DNA from: Trogon surrucura
Lineage: Eukaryota > Chordata > Aves > Trogoniformes > Trogonidae
NCBI GenBank assembly: GCA_020746105.1
Contig: CM036632.1
Span: forward strand, 8,292,001-8,356,000
Reading direction: 5' to 3'
DNA length: 64,000 nt
Under the pieces are notes generated by a model, which saw only the letters and a program-made list of their open reading frames with translations, was not told where the DNA came from and searched no databases. Each line of letters opens with the position of its first letter. Position 1 is the stretch's first letter. The position numbers and the translations under genes were made by a program. Positions 11,901 through 26,900 of this stretch are shown here, one piece after another.

Positions 11901-14900
11901 AGGTTCTTTACTTTTCATGGCTAGTACTTCCTAGATCAGTAATTCAATACACTGCACTTAGTTCTATTGGTGTATATGCTTCCGTCAAACCAGATGGAAG
12001 TATGGTAAAAATGTCAGGCTTTGGCGGTGCTTTAAGAAGAACCAAGAGGTATGCAGCCAAAATCCATTGTATTCAAACACCTTTCAGTTGTGGAAGAGGT
12101 TCAAGTGAGAGAAAAGCTAAAATATTCTGTTGTAATTCATTATCTGTCAGAAGATTCATATGACAAGCATAATATTTTTAACATTATTTTTTAGCGATAC
12201 TGTTACTACTTATGTAATGGAGTGCAGGAAGACATGCTGGCACCTCAGGATAAGGAAGTGATGAATAAAATTTTAAAGCATATTCCAACTCACATTCTTG
12301 CTAACCCAGACCTGGGCAATTTACTTGCAAGTTTAAAAGAAGAGATTAAGGCAGACTATTGTAGGAGCCTCATGAAAGCCATTGGTAAGACTCAAAATCT
12401 CTTAGCAATTCAGAGTATGTAGACATTTATTGCACTTCCAAAGCAGGTCTGCATTCTGTTCTTAGTACCTGTGAAGAATTCATTTGGAGTCAGTAGAACT
12501 GCAGTAGAAATCTGAGAGAACATAATCTGTGATCGTGGTACATAATATTCCAGTTCCAACAGGTATTTATTAACTAAAACCTACATTCCATCACTTAAAT
12601 ATAGCTGTTTCCAAGTTCAGTAGCTCTGGGCGCATAGAGTAGTTTAATCCATATTTACACAATTTCCCCTTCCTGATGCAAATCTGAATCATGATCAAGA
12701 TGCCTAATTGTGCATCATCTCATCACAATTGATGAGATTGATCAAATGGTGGTGGGCAAGGAATAATATTTTGTTGCAAAAGAAATTTAATAAGAAATCG
12801 GAAAAACTTTGTGACTATAAAGATCATTAAGCACTGCAGCAGATTATTTGTTGATGAAGGTGCTTTGATTCATCAATGAATTATGCCTTGAATTGCATGA
12901 TAGACAAGTATCTCTCAAGAGTGGTCTGTTTGATCCTGTTGTAGGGAGAGAGTAAACTGGGCTCTTTTAACACATAATTTCCAGACTACCTTTTTTGTTA
13001 TTTTGTAGTAAGCTGGTCTCATAACTCTAGTGAAGTCAGATGTTACAGTGGGATCATGTCACAGGTTCAAAGAATTTCGTTTAAGACATTACAGGATTAG
13101 GGGAAATGTCGTGGACTGTTGGTCAGAACAGGTAGCACATGAATTTTGGGACTTAGGAGATCGTAGATCAGCCCTTTGAATGTCATATCCTTCCCAGATG
13201 CAACAGATGATTCAGCAGATTTCTGTATTTCATGAACATTTAATAAGCCTTCTAAAAATCAGCCTTGAAAGGGAGATATTTCCCCTGCTGGTTTATGGAT
13301 GAGGAATTGAAGCATGAAATAAATGTACTTGAGCTGGAAAGATAGAGCCAGTACTATACAAGTAACTACTACATGACAGCATTTAAGTGTGCAGAATTCT
13401 ACAACTTCCTAAACTAGGGATGTACTGTGCTTTCATATGTAGGTTTTGACCATACCTGCAGTCTCACTATGATATATATGGTTTGTTCTAGTTGATTACA
13501 TCTTGATGGATCCAGCTGAGAGAGAGAGACTCTTTATTGGAAGTACCCCGAGCCCTTTTCCACGGAGAGTTGTCCGTGCACCAGTCCCGTGGCACAACTC
13601 TTACAAAGAAGCAAAAAGCTGGAATGAAAGGAATCTAGTGAGAGTGAATCCATTGATGCTCACTTTGCAAGCGCTCTGGTTTTCTGAGTAAGATATCTTG
13701 ATTGTGGCATGGTTAGAGAGTAGATCTGCTGACCTCTCTACATATGCTTTGGAATCCTGGGGGAGCCAGTAGAGAGAAAGTGGCAACATCTGTTCTGTTT
13801 TCTAAAGAATTTTTTTTTCCTGAGCCTGTAAAAGTTTCAACATAGAATGATTGTTCCTTGCAGACTCTGAATGCAAGAACAAACATGTTTTACATGTCCA
13901 CAGCAAAGACTGGATAACTTAGTGCTTTGAAAAGATCATCCCCTTTGTTAAAAGAGGTTATCCTGAAATTAAGATTCAGTCTCAAGCAAATAGTCATTTT
14001 AATTCTCGATTACTGAATTAAGGGTTGCTGGGAGAGGTACTTGTTACTATTAATATGGAATAGAAGCAGTAGGTGTCATTCTTACGTTCTTTAATGCCTG
14101 GGTACAATGAATCTAGGAAAAGGACAATAAATTATTCTGACCATTTTGGCAAAAAATTAACACAATTTTAAATATAACAAATACAAAATGAATTTTATGA
14201 AGCCTTTTATGTTTGTCAGTACCAAAACCCCCCAAAACAGTAGAAGTGCATTTGTTGAACATCTTAGCAATGAAGTGATGTGCATCAAAGGAATTATGCT
14301 ATTAGTGTTTATAAATAGATATGAGTATATGAGACCTTCCTGACTATTTTTCATGGCTGTTTTTTTTTCCCCCAAAAAACCCCAGAATTCCATGAAATAT
14401 CTACTATTTGTTTTACTTTCATAGGTATAGTCATCTAAGGTTTGTTCGCACTGAAGAAATGCTTTGTGGGGACCTGCCACTGTTGCCTACTGAATTTGAG
14501 GAGACTGTTCACAGACACTGTGTGGAAGCTCACAATATTCTTCAGAACACGTCAGTGCCAAGTGTAGTATCAGTAGATAAGTAGAGCATTTTAGTCTGCT
14601 TTTTGTGAAACTCCCTTTTTAAAACAGATGTTAGACTGAGATGACACTGGTCCCACCTACAAGGCTGCCAAAACAAAGGGGAAAATAGAGGAGAGGGATA
14701 AACATCTGGATGCCAAAAGAGTTATTGAAACTGCAAGAATTGCTTGTAGAAGAGCAAAGAGGAATAAACTGTCTATGAAGAAATGTAGACTGGAAATTAG
14801 AAGGTTTCTAACCAAGAGAAGTAGAATCTAGATCTATAAAAATGGTGACATAAACCATAACTTTTTTAGTTATGGAAATGCACCAATTTAAGAAAAAGAT

Positions 14901-17900
14901 TTTATGAGGTAGTAGCCCGTGATATAAGGTAGCTTCATTCTGACACCTGAGATCTCTTCTGAACTCGTTTCCCATTTAATACTAGTAATTTAATATTATC
15001 ACTAGTATTTTTACTATTAACTGTAACAATAATTAATATTACTGTTATAATAGTAATACTATATTATATAATGGACCCATTATAACAAGAATTCTTAGTT
15101 TGAAAACTGAGGTTTCCTGTAAGTCCTGGTAGGCACAGTTTTGTTTGACATCCAGTTAACAATTCTCCTCTAGCTCTTTGAATTTTGCTTGTTCCTTGAG
15201 TAGCAGCTTATAAAAGCTTTGTATTATTTTGTTGTAGGTGGATCCCAACTTGTGCATACATTTTCCTTGATCAGAAAAGGGAATGGCTTCATTTTGCTCC
15301 TGAAAACGACCGTGATTCCTCTCAGCAAGTTGAAAGCTATTTTAATTCTGTGGCAACTCTGATGTCATTACAATTACGTGAGATGGTTGTTAACTCCTTA
15401 GAAGATCTTCTTGCATTTTTTATGATCCACAAGGTATATGCTGTGGAGTATATTTACATGTTTGGTTGTTACATGGAGATAGTAATTCACATAGCCATGA
15501 AATGTCATGCTCTTTGAAGGCTAAAATAACTCGGATAGCTCTTGCTTCCATAAAAAATAGCTGGATCCTTCAAACAGTTGTGCATACTCAGTGGGTTGTT
15601 TTGGTTTTTTTTTGCGTGGTCAGGGGCTGCTCACTTGAATAATCATTTTGCAGACCTAGGCTTACAGCTAGCAGTTTACAGGAGTTTTCAACTTTTTGTC
15701 TTGAGTGAGAGTGCAGGTTTGTTTTGGTTTTAGTTTTATTTTTCTTGACCTTAATGAGGCAAAACATTTAAACACGTTTTTCTGAAAGCGTATGAATAAT
15801 CCCCCTTTAAGTCGAAAGTGTGCAAAGTCGTGCATGTAATCCTTTGCAGAGGTAATTTACGTATGAGGGTCCCTGTCTATACCAAGTGAGTGCCTGGTAT
15901 TGCTTCAAGTAATCACAGAATCACAGAATGTCAGGGGTTGGAAGGGACCTCAAGGATCATCTAGTCCAACCCCCCTACCAGAGCAGGATCACCTACAGCA
16001 GAGCGCACAGGAACGCGTCCAGGCGGGTTCTGAATCCCTCCAAAGAAGGAGACTCCACAATCTCCCTGGGCAGCCTGTGCCAGGGCTCTGTCACCCTCAC
16101 AGTGAAAAAGTTTTTTCTAATATTTTTATGGAACCTCCTGTGTTCCAGCTTCCACCCTTTGCCCCTTGTCCTGTCAATGGACGCTGCTGAAAAGAGCCTG
16201 GCTCCGTCATGCACATCACTCTTACAGTGTAATGCTAATTATTAAAATTTTTACCATGTTTTGGCTACGATAAAGTTGCATCTGAGTGAAAGAATCCTTT
16301 AAATATCAGATCACCCAGGATCTGCCATGGTAAAACAAAATGAAACACACCTAAACAGAATAAACACGGCAGATTAAATACCGCATTGCAGACAGAGGAC
16401 ACTTACTGCAATGTACTGTCAAACCTTACACTAAGCCTTGCATCTGAGTGATGATGGTGTTGCTGATGGTTGGGATTTTTTTCGAGTTTCTTGTTGGCTG
16501 GTTTGGGGTTTTTTTGGTTTTGTGTTTTTAGAGGTTTGTGGGTTTTTTTTAAATCATTGTAGCATCTACATTATGAGTCTAGTCATGGATTAGGACTCCA
16601 TTACTGTAAAGGCAATTTAGGGGAAGGCAACTGAAAAACCAGGATCTGGTATTTGATTCTAGATCTTACTTCTGATAGGCATTATGGATTGTTTTAGAGC
16701 TTTTGTTTCTATAGAGTAATTAGTACATTACTTCTGTTACTTAAGGAAAAATCAAGGCAATTAGGCTTAGATCCAGTTTCTTAATTCCGAGTTCTATAGA
16801 TTCCTTTAAAATGTTGTGTATTGGAGCTTCAATGTTTTGAATAAAAATCAGGGAAGAAGATCGCATTGGTGCTATTTAGCCAAGGTATTTTAGGAAGTTT
16901 GAATCTTTTAAAAATTACTATAGTTATAACTGATGTCTTTGGCATGTACAATTTTCATCCTTTTCCCTAAGGATGGAAGTGATTTTACAGAACCCTATCA
17001 AGAAATGCAGTTCTTTTTACCTCAAATACTAACAGTCAAACTCATTGTGGAAGAACCCAGGATTGTCTTTGAGCCACCTTTGAAAGAATGTTGGGATTTA
17101 ATCAGTAATTGCTTCAGGGAGATCCTGCACAGTGCTGAGGAACTTCCAAAGGTACTGGATAAGTTAAAGCTGCGTACAAAATGACAGTAGGAATAAAACC
17201 TGTCTATGATACAAAAAGTTATGGAAAGGCAGAAAACTGACAAGCAGAAGATAAAGATGAGACATATATCATGAACTGTGTGAACTTTTGTGTTTATAGA
17301 AAGTAGTGTAGGAATTTTTCTTTTTCAGATTCAAGTGTTATTTAAGAAAAATATGTGTATAACTAAGTGTTAATTATGAATCAGAGCCTTTTCACACTGC
17401 AATGTTTTTACCAAATAACACATTTATTTTGAACTGGTGGGTGAATGGGTGATAGAAGACTTTATTTCCTCTACTTTGTGTGTTATTACAGTATTTGAAA
17501 TGGTTCCCTTTAGGTGGAAAGATTTCTGTTTCCAGACTTAAAAAGAGATGATCTCACTCTCAGTACAGTCAAACCAGATGAATCATTGTTTTCAGAGTAT
17601 GTGAACAAACTCGAAAAGATCTTTGAGAGCAACATTCTTGGCCCACAGAAGTAAGTTTTGGCTGTTAACTCCATTGCCCATCCAAACCCACAGATTCATA
17701 ACACTATTGGTGTGACTCGAACAGTTTGAGTTGGTTTGTTTCTTATTATAGAGAATCTTCACATTAGAATCTTACGTTTGTTTTTGTGACCTTCTGTGTT
17801 TAAGGTATTTAAACGTGTACAGGAAATACAGCCATCTTTTGAACAATGTCGCACAGCAAGACATCACAGATTTCTTGAAAGAAAGTCGTTCTTTAGAAGC

Positions 17901-20900
17901 TTTAGCAGAGGTAATGTGTAACTGAGAACTGCTCCGTGTTCATACACCAGCTAACGCATCACACTTGACCTCCTAGTATGTTGCCTAAGGAACTCAAATC
18001 ACTTGCTTTACCCGTGGGAATACTGGGGAAGCTGTCTCGATTTACATGGACTCTTACCGTAGGGCTGCTGGGCATATGTAGAAGGAGGTTCCTTTTATGG
18101 CCTTCCTCGGTGGGTTTGATTGGGTTTTAATAGAAGTTCGGTGGGAGGCTGCCCAGAGTATTTGGTGAGTCTGCAGCTTGCTGGTTTTCTGGCTGCCTTG
18201 TCCTTAGCCAGCCCTGTCTGTTTTTCTCTCTGCATTCCTGAATTAGTCTGTGGCTAAATACTTCTTTAGGCAGCTTGTGGTATTCCTTAGTATGGTGTAT
18301 TACTGTGCAAAGCTTTCAGCCCTGGAATCTGTGAGTAGGAGCTGAGCTCTGGAAAGATTTAAAAAATCGCAGATGGGAACCAATTAGTTGTTGTGTAGCA
18401 TTTTTCATCTATAGACTTGAAGGAAAAATAACAGATGTATTATTTTGCATTTGTAGAAGATTGACAGCTTAACAGAACTGAAAAGAGAGATTGCTTCCCT
18501 GCATGTCACTGTGCCTCTGGCCATGTTCTGTCTGGATGCTGTACGGCTGAATGAGGAACTCTGCAATCGGACCCAAAATCTTAAAGATAGATTGATTGAG
18601 TTTGTAGTGATGGAAAACAGGGAGTTAAATGGAAGGTACATGTTAGCATTCATAGTTCTTGCTTGTCTGCGTGTTCTGATGCTGTGTATCAGTGGATGAG
18701 ACAACTTAGTGCATCTGCCGGGTTTCCTAGTGCTGGCCAGACACGAGCAAGGATATCAAAATGAGTATTTAAGATTAACAGGACAGAAATACTTGTAAAT
18801 AAACATCTAACTATAGTCTGTATATGATGTACATGGAGATTAGACTAGAAATATGCCACTGTTCTTTCTTTCCTTAGTGTCCTTGCTTCACCTGCTGGTG
18901 TCCAGCTAAAGCAACACGAAGAACATTCTGTGCAGCTCTGCATTTGTCTTGTCCCTGACTCGATTCCCTTTTTCTGTCCCTGACTCTTCTTTCCCTTTTT
19001 CTTTCTTCCTCTCTCCCTGTGAAGTATTGGTCCTGATTTCGTATCTTGACAAATACAGGGAAAAAAAAGGAAGAAAAATAAGGACCTTAAAAGTAAAATT
19101 TTACTCCAGTGTAATGGTAGAAACCTGTTTCTGTGAATTGGTAACACCCACACCCCATAAACACCAGTAATCCCAAACATAAAACCGAGCCACCCTGGCA
19201 ATTAAATAATACTTCCACAGTGAACGGAGAGAGACAATCACTGTAAAGAAATGATTCAACCCACTTATCTAAAAAACATCTCTGGGTGGAAATGAACCAC
19301 AGCCTAGAGGGGCCTGTCTGCCTCCCTCCCTTACTGTGGAGGGGATCCAGGCAATGAGCTTGTGCTGAGCACCTGATGTTTGGAAGCCTTGGGTTGGTTT
19401 AAATGAACCTCTCCTTCGTTCACGTGCCTGCTGTCTGTTACAGCTATTTACAGTACAGAACTGGAATCTGGAACAGGCAAATGTACCACCTGGAAGAGGG
19501 AAAATAACAGGATTCTTTCTGTATTTTCTGTTTCCACGTACAATGCGTGGAACTTGACGGTTTCATAATTTTTCTCTTTATAACTTGGTGTCATACCGTG
19601 CACTTGATTTTATTGTTGTGAGGTGATTCAGTCTTTCTTACAGCATTCAGACCTTTCTGGAACAGATTGGTTCTTGAAAAGGTAATTCTAAACCTATAGG
19701 AAGGAAACTGTTAATATACTCTTAAACTGTAATTTGGAACCAACCTAGCAACTGTTCTATTATGTATCAATCTTGTAAACATAGTAGGACAGTATAACCA
19801 ATTGTACAGAGTTAAATGGCATCCTTTATAAATGTCACTCTACTGTGTGTTTTCAATCTGAATGCTTAATTTAGCAAGCAATTTAACAGTCTTGTCTAAA
19901 AGACAAACTTCTCTCTTCACTTATGATCCCAGTAATATGCCTCTTTTCTTTTTATTGTAGAATTTGCAGTGAATATAACTTAATTGCAGAGACAGTGAAT
20001 GAGGTGCCTCTGAACACGGAAGAGCTGGTGGAACTTGAGGCACATTTAAAGAAATGCAGTGAAGTTACTGTTTTTAAACTGAGAAGGGAGGTCACTAAAG
20101 CAGCACGCAGGCTGGAATTCCTTATGGACTATGCTGATCTTTCTCGTATGTCTCAGTTACTGAATATAAATGTCTCCATATGAAAATATTTATATGTAGG
20201 TATTGGGCTCTGCGTGCGTAAAGGTTGCATGAAGGAATGGTCAGAGAAATGACGTACAGCAGAGACAGTGCTTTTTGCTCTTTTGGAGAACGCCTTAGGC
20301 TTTATCAGATAAATGCCATGTAATCTGGCCAAATGGTGTTACATCTCTACACTATTCAATAAAAAAAAGTTCGGTGAAAAAACATTTTAAAAGCCATGTC
20401 TTGAAGGCTCTATGACAGCTTTTGGAAAGTGTGAGAATTTGCATCTCTGCCGTTGAGTATGAAATCAGTGGAGGCCTTTTGTTGTTCTGCTGTTCTTGGT
20501 TAATATAAAGGCTGTTCTCCAGGAAGGAAGGAACATCTCTAGAAGTTGCTTTTAGTTTGCCTTTCTGTTCAAAGCCAGAACGTGCCGTTCATACGTGTGT
20601 GGCTGTATGTTATTTGCCATAAATAAAAACAAAGAGCAGTTGTATGAATGCACACCTGGTTTAGTGGCAGGATGCTCCTTTCTCCTTAAGCAGAAAACAC
20701 TCTCAGATCAGACAGTGATAGAAATAATTAGGATATGCCATATTTATTAGAATTTATTTCTCATAAAAAGTAGGATACCTATGGAAGCCAGGGAATTTTT
20801 GTGTTACATTTTGGACTGGAGTGTTTGCATGTGCAGTGTTTCATAATTGCATATTCTTTGTAGCTGGGTCTGTAAGTGTGTGTCCTGCACTTAGTTATAA

Positions 20901-23900
20901 TGAGCTAAGTGCACTGAAAGAATAGACAGACAGGAAGATTGGGGTGTTTGCTTGTTGTAGTTATTATGCTCTAGCTTTTATGAATAATTCAGCATTTATA
21001 CATTGTGGACTAAAGTGCTTTAAACTTTACTTTTATCCACTTTATGTAGGTATATTATATATATTTAGTTAGGAGTGGTCTGTGTGTGTAGTTGAACAGA
21101 ATTGATGTTCTGGAATAACTGTTCTTACTGGTTTTTCTGTGCCTAGCTAAGGTCTTTTTCAGAGAATTCCACATTTTTAACTTGATTCTACTCTTTTCCG
21201 ATCAGTCGAACTTGTTTTAGGGAGCAGTTCTCTTTGCAGTGAAGATAATTCCAGCAGCTTGAAATATTTTAACTTATTCCTAAATGTAGTTTTAGCTATT
21301 TTGCTCACTCTTCACAGCAGCCATTCTATTAGATCACTGGTTAAAAGCTATTTTCTTAAAGATGTCTATATATTTTTTTATATTAGATGATGACATAAAA
21401 CTGAATAGCACAGTTTTCCAATGGCCTGATCAGATTGAGATCGTCTTTGAATATGGTAGAGATCGGTTGTGTGACAGGAGGAATCGTGCAGAGATGGCTT
21501 TGGTTGAAAGGTATGGTGTTAAGACATTTTCTTTCATTGGGTATTTGTGAAGAAAATAAGGATCTCGTTATCAGTAAAAGGGAGATAATGTCAAAGAAGG
21601 AAGATTTGGAAGGCAGCTGAGAACATAAGGAAGAAAGCTGGTTTACAGCATTATGGAGACTTCAATGAGGGTGGATCAGAGTGTGCTTAAATAGGTCTGA
21701 AAGGAGGAACAAAGGATGTTGCTAGAATGGTTGTTATTTTATTTTGTTCTATTGCTTAGTACAGAATTGTTCAGGCTGGAAAAGACCTCTGAGATCATCA
21801 AGTCCAGCCTAAAATCGTCAAGTCCAGACTACAGTACAGCATTACACTTAAGTTTGTTACATTGTTTTCACTCTTCCTTCATTTTCCCCATGTAGTAAAG
21901 CTAGCAAATGTGAGTGAACTAAATCGAGAGGTTTTAAAATGAACCCTAAATTCTAATCCTGTGAACTACATAGTATTGAAGTAACCGATTAATGGGTTTC
22001 ACCTAGTATTGAGATTCAATTTCATTTGACTGTGCCTGCTACAATTAATGAAATAATTGAAACTTGAAAAGGAACGAAACAGAACCTTGTATTACCTGAG
22101 CTGTCTTTACCTTAGGTGTTCTCAGTTTGAGGAAACTCTTGAAGGTTATCATACAGAAGTAGAAAGCTACAAAAAGCGGGATATCATGACCATAGAAGAA
22201 ATGAAGAACAATGCTGAGAAATTTAAAGAGTTAAATAAGAATCTAGATAAGGCACTAACAGAATATGAGGTTAGTATTTATTAGTTACGTATGGAGTGGG
22301 TTGCAATGTACTGTGTGAGCAAAAATTTGGTTCCTGTGCTGGTTTTTTTCACGCTTCTGGCCAAATATTGTCAAGATGGCTTTCAAATTTCTAAATTCAC
22401 AAACGTGGCAAATACCTTCTTGTCCCTGTATGCTGAGTTGTCCCTACTGCTGAGCTGAAAAGCATATTTCAGGGGAAGAAAGTTTAGGAAGATTTTTAAA
22501 TTGAAATACTGAATTTCAGTGTTTCCAAGCAGTGAACAGTAGCAGGATGCTATCAGTGTAAAACAGTTTTTCTGGCAGAGTTGTCAGGAGTAGAATGTTA
22601 AGCAGGTGGCATTTTCCCTGAACTGTGGTTTGTGCTGCTGGAGTTGTGTTTTCAGTGCTTCTGCTGGTCCTTTAATTAAACCTAATGTTTTTCAACTGTT
22701 CATGTCATTTGCAGAAGTTGCTTATAGGCGTTAGATACGTGTTATATCACAGAAGGGGAACTTTTGCACAGTAGAAGGAAACTGAAGACCAAGTCAGGGC
22801 TCTCTGTGCTGTGTGGTTCTAGGCTGAATAGGTTGTTTGAGAGATCTCACAGGTGTTGTGAGGCTTAATTAATCTTCTAAAGTCACAGTGACACGATGAG
22901 ATATGGAGCGGTAAGGATCAAGTTTCTAATTAAGTCCTGCTCAAAAGAAAAAATTGAACCATTTAAATGAGTTTAGGATTAAGATAAATTGCTAGTTCTA
23001 CATATCACTTAATCTGATTTAAATTATTTGATATATTTAATTAATGTGAGTTCACAGGACTGATACCTTGTTTTAGGTAGATCAGAATAAGTAACTAAGT
23101 TATTTAATACATGATCACAGTAAGGGGTGTATCCACACAATTCAAATGACATACGGCTTAGTGAGTACATGAAGTCAAAAAATTATCTTGGAATGTGAAT
23201 CTTTAGGTTTCTCTGCCTGCATCTCATCCTGAATGATTACAGGTTTTGTGAAAGGTCTGTCAGCGTTGGAAAAGCACCGACTTGGGACTCAATCTGGATT
23301 CTGTGTCTGCCTTTCAGACAGATTTCTCTGTTTCACCTCCCTAACTGTAAAATGAGGAAAGCAATACTTTTTAAAAGTCTTAATCTTTGCACATTAATTT
23401 ATATTCTAAGGTCTTTTGGACAAAGGCAATATCCTACCGTGAATAAGCACAGCAATTAATGTCGCTTTTGGTTAGAACTCCCAGATGTTTGTGTAATACA
23501 AAAAAAAAATGATCACAGGTACAAAAAATTCCTAGAAGCCTGTGTGACTGAGGAGCTTACCTCCAGGTTTCAAAGTGAGTTGGTAACTTGTGAGCCTTGG
23601 TGTCACTGAATGCCATGGTGCATTATCTATTCCTAAGATAGATAATTTTTAAAATCACTTGAGTAGAAAAAGATAGCAACAAATAACTAGGGGAGTTTTC
23701 AGGAGTGTGGTTACCTTATTTGCCTAAAATCTGCAAGCCTAAATCTACAAATCTGGCTGGCTTTATGACATGTAAAAAAATATATTTGATGTTACCTATT
23801 TAAAAGTTTAAAACAGCAGGAATTTTTGGTGTAAATAATTTTTTAAATTTTTTTTTTTCCTTAAAGGCTATTAATAAAGAAGAGGAGTTACTCGAGCGGG

Positions 23901-26900
23901 AGAAAAGTCAATTTCCTCTGCTGCAAATTATAATGGCAAACAAAGAACCCTTTGAGCAACTTTGGGTAACAGCATATCATTTCCATACCAAATCAGAGGA
24001 ATGGATGAATGGTGAGGCTTTGGTGTTCATTTGATGAGACCTGTCATTTTCAGTTACTTAAGCAGAAGCTGAAAGAGTTGATTAATTGTGAAAAAATACT
24101 TTTGAAGAAATAAATGCTATTAAGCAGTGTAAAATACAGTTGCTGACTTAGATTTTCCATAAAGATAATTTTTGATAACACAGGTGATTTCCACTTAAAG
24201 GAAAACGATTAGAAATACCTGTAAATAAACCACCATGGAAATCTCCTTTTACTGATGTACCTGTTGTGCTTTTTTTATACTGTTGTATTCAGAATCTCTC
24301 CAGAAGTTGAATGCTGATGAAATTGCAGAGGAAGTTGGAAATATGTGGAAGACTATGTACAAGCTCACTAAGAGCTTTCCAGATTTGGCTGGGCCTAGAC
24401 ACTTAGCAGAAACTATGAAATACAAGATTGATAAATTTAAACATCATCTTCCTGTCCTGTCAATTGCCTGCAATCGTGGAATGAAGGAGAGACATTGGAA
24501 GCAGGTACTTTAAACTCTGCTTTAACTGTGAGTGTATTCCACCACAGAAACTTGACAGTTCAATATACTGTTTTGTATATTCCATACTGAGAAATACAGT
24601 AATAGTCCTGTATTTCATGATAAGAAAATCCTTTATCCTGTCACAAGATAGATTCAGTTTTGAAATGTGTAATGGTATAGGCAGGAGCTTCCTTGAATTA
24701 ATAATATATGTCATAAAAGCAAATTAGGAGTTTGCATTAATACTTGTTTAGCATTTATATTTTGCTGTTTGAGAAGTCTGTTATAAACATGGCACTTGAT
24801 AATAGATTTTATTTCTTACTTGATTTTCAGATTAGTGAAATTGTAGGATGTGAGATCCAACCTGATGAAACTACTACTCTTGAAAACATATTGGAATTTG
24901 GACTCATAAAATATATTGAACAGTAAGAATCTTACTCTAGTCTCATTTTTTAGTCAGTCACTGTATTTCTTATGTCAAATACCAAATATTAGTTTGCTTG
25001 GGCTTTTCTGTGTGCTGTTAGAATGTGATGTAAAATCGTCTGTATCTTATCAAGCTATGGACAGAACTGTCAGTTTGTTCTTGTAGCACAAAGGCACCCA
25101 AAACCAGAGCCATAGTCCTGAACCACTTAATTTGCACATTCAGAATTTTTTGTCTGTATTGATCTTCAAATTAATATTAATATATCTAACTTGGTGAGCC
25201 TGAAAGTGCAAAAATATTCTCAGAAATAAGAGTCTATGATATTTTTTTAAAAAATCATATGAAAGGTAGTCTGATATGCAACTCTACCTACAAATGCTTA
25301 TTTTTTGCTCTTCAGCTATGTAGCAAAAACATTTCAAAGACACATTTCATTTCAATTTAGGCTGGAACCTATTGGAGCAGCTGCCAGTAAGGAATATTCC
25401 TTAGAGAAATCAATAGAGAAAATGAAATCCGAGTGGGTCAACATACAGTTCAGTCTGGTGAAGTACAGGGATACTGTGAGTAAATAGCAAACCAGTATAT
25501 GCATTGTTTGATTCTGAATACTGACTGAGAAATAATAGAAAGGAAGTTCTGCTGATTCATTGTGGCGTGATGGAAAGAGGTATCGTACCCCAGAGCTTGG
25601 GCAAATGTCTCTGTTACTACATATCCTTATATTTTGACCTTAGCATCTGCATAACTTGTGATCTCAACATACTCATCCTAACAAATCTGTAAGCCTGAGA
25701 GCTTCTCCAGTGTTGTATGGAAAGCTGGGCATGAGTGAAATTTTAACTTGCCTGGAAGAAACAAGAATCACAGTGCAAAAGATTGTGTCAGAAGTCACTA
25801 GCGCCCCTGACTAGCTTCCCCTTCTTGAAACTCTCCCTTGACCGTTGAAACAGAGATGTGCGGTGGAGATACCATTTCTGACCTTCAAACATGTTGCACG
25901 CTTTCTCAATGCCTTGCTGCTCTCTTGTTTTCAGCCAACCTAGAGAAGGGGAAAAGAGGAAGGTGAATGAGCGTGGGGTTGAAGAGGGATGAAATAAAGG
26001 AACTGCTATTTGCCTTATCAAAATGTGATGTGTTTACAGAACACCAGCATCCTGTCAGCAGTTGATGACATCCAGCTTCTGCTGGATGATCACATCGTTA
26101 AGACTCAGACAATGTGTGGCTCCCCCTTTGTCAAAGCAATAGAAGCTGAATGCTGGGTAAGGAAAACCTGGTGTGATTGAGCTTGCATGTCTCATCATAT
26201 GCATTCCCTAAGTGCTTTAAGATATTTTGGCATGCTGAGAAGTTATACAGTTTTTAACTGTTACTAAGAACACACATTCATGTTTCCCCTCAAGAACTTT
26301 GAAGTAGTGGTTTCCAGACAAAGCTTGCTTTACAGATTAAATTTTTTCCTTACAGGCTTGGGAAAATAAGCTGCGTTTAATGCAAGATATTCTAGATAGC
26401 TGGTTAAAATGTCAGGCAACATGGTTGTATTTGGAACCAATTTTTAGTTCAGAAGACATTATAGCTCAAATGCCTGAAGAGGGCAGAAAGTTTAAGGTTG
26501 TGGATTCATACTGGAAGGACATTTTGGCACAAGTGGTAAGTGATTACATTTAAGAAATTGTGTATTTTTATGCACATCCGGTAACATGATTATTATCATC
26601 ATGAATATAGTAGCTTTTCTGGAGTTAGATATTTGTGTTTAAGTCACAAGAAGGTATAATACAGAGCAGAAAATCCTTCACTAAAACCCACCAAAATCTA
26701 ATCTTGCAGTAGAAGTTTTATATTATGTCATTATTGCTTTGAGATTTCTGTAAAGGCTGGATATAGCAGGATGAATTAGAGCTGAAGTAACGTTTTAATT
26801 CTAATTGTCCTGTCTTTTCTATGGTTAAATGATCAGAATTAGGTAGAAAGATGAATGATTTGTGGTTTCAGGATCTGCTTCACACTGACAGTCTGTACAA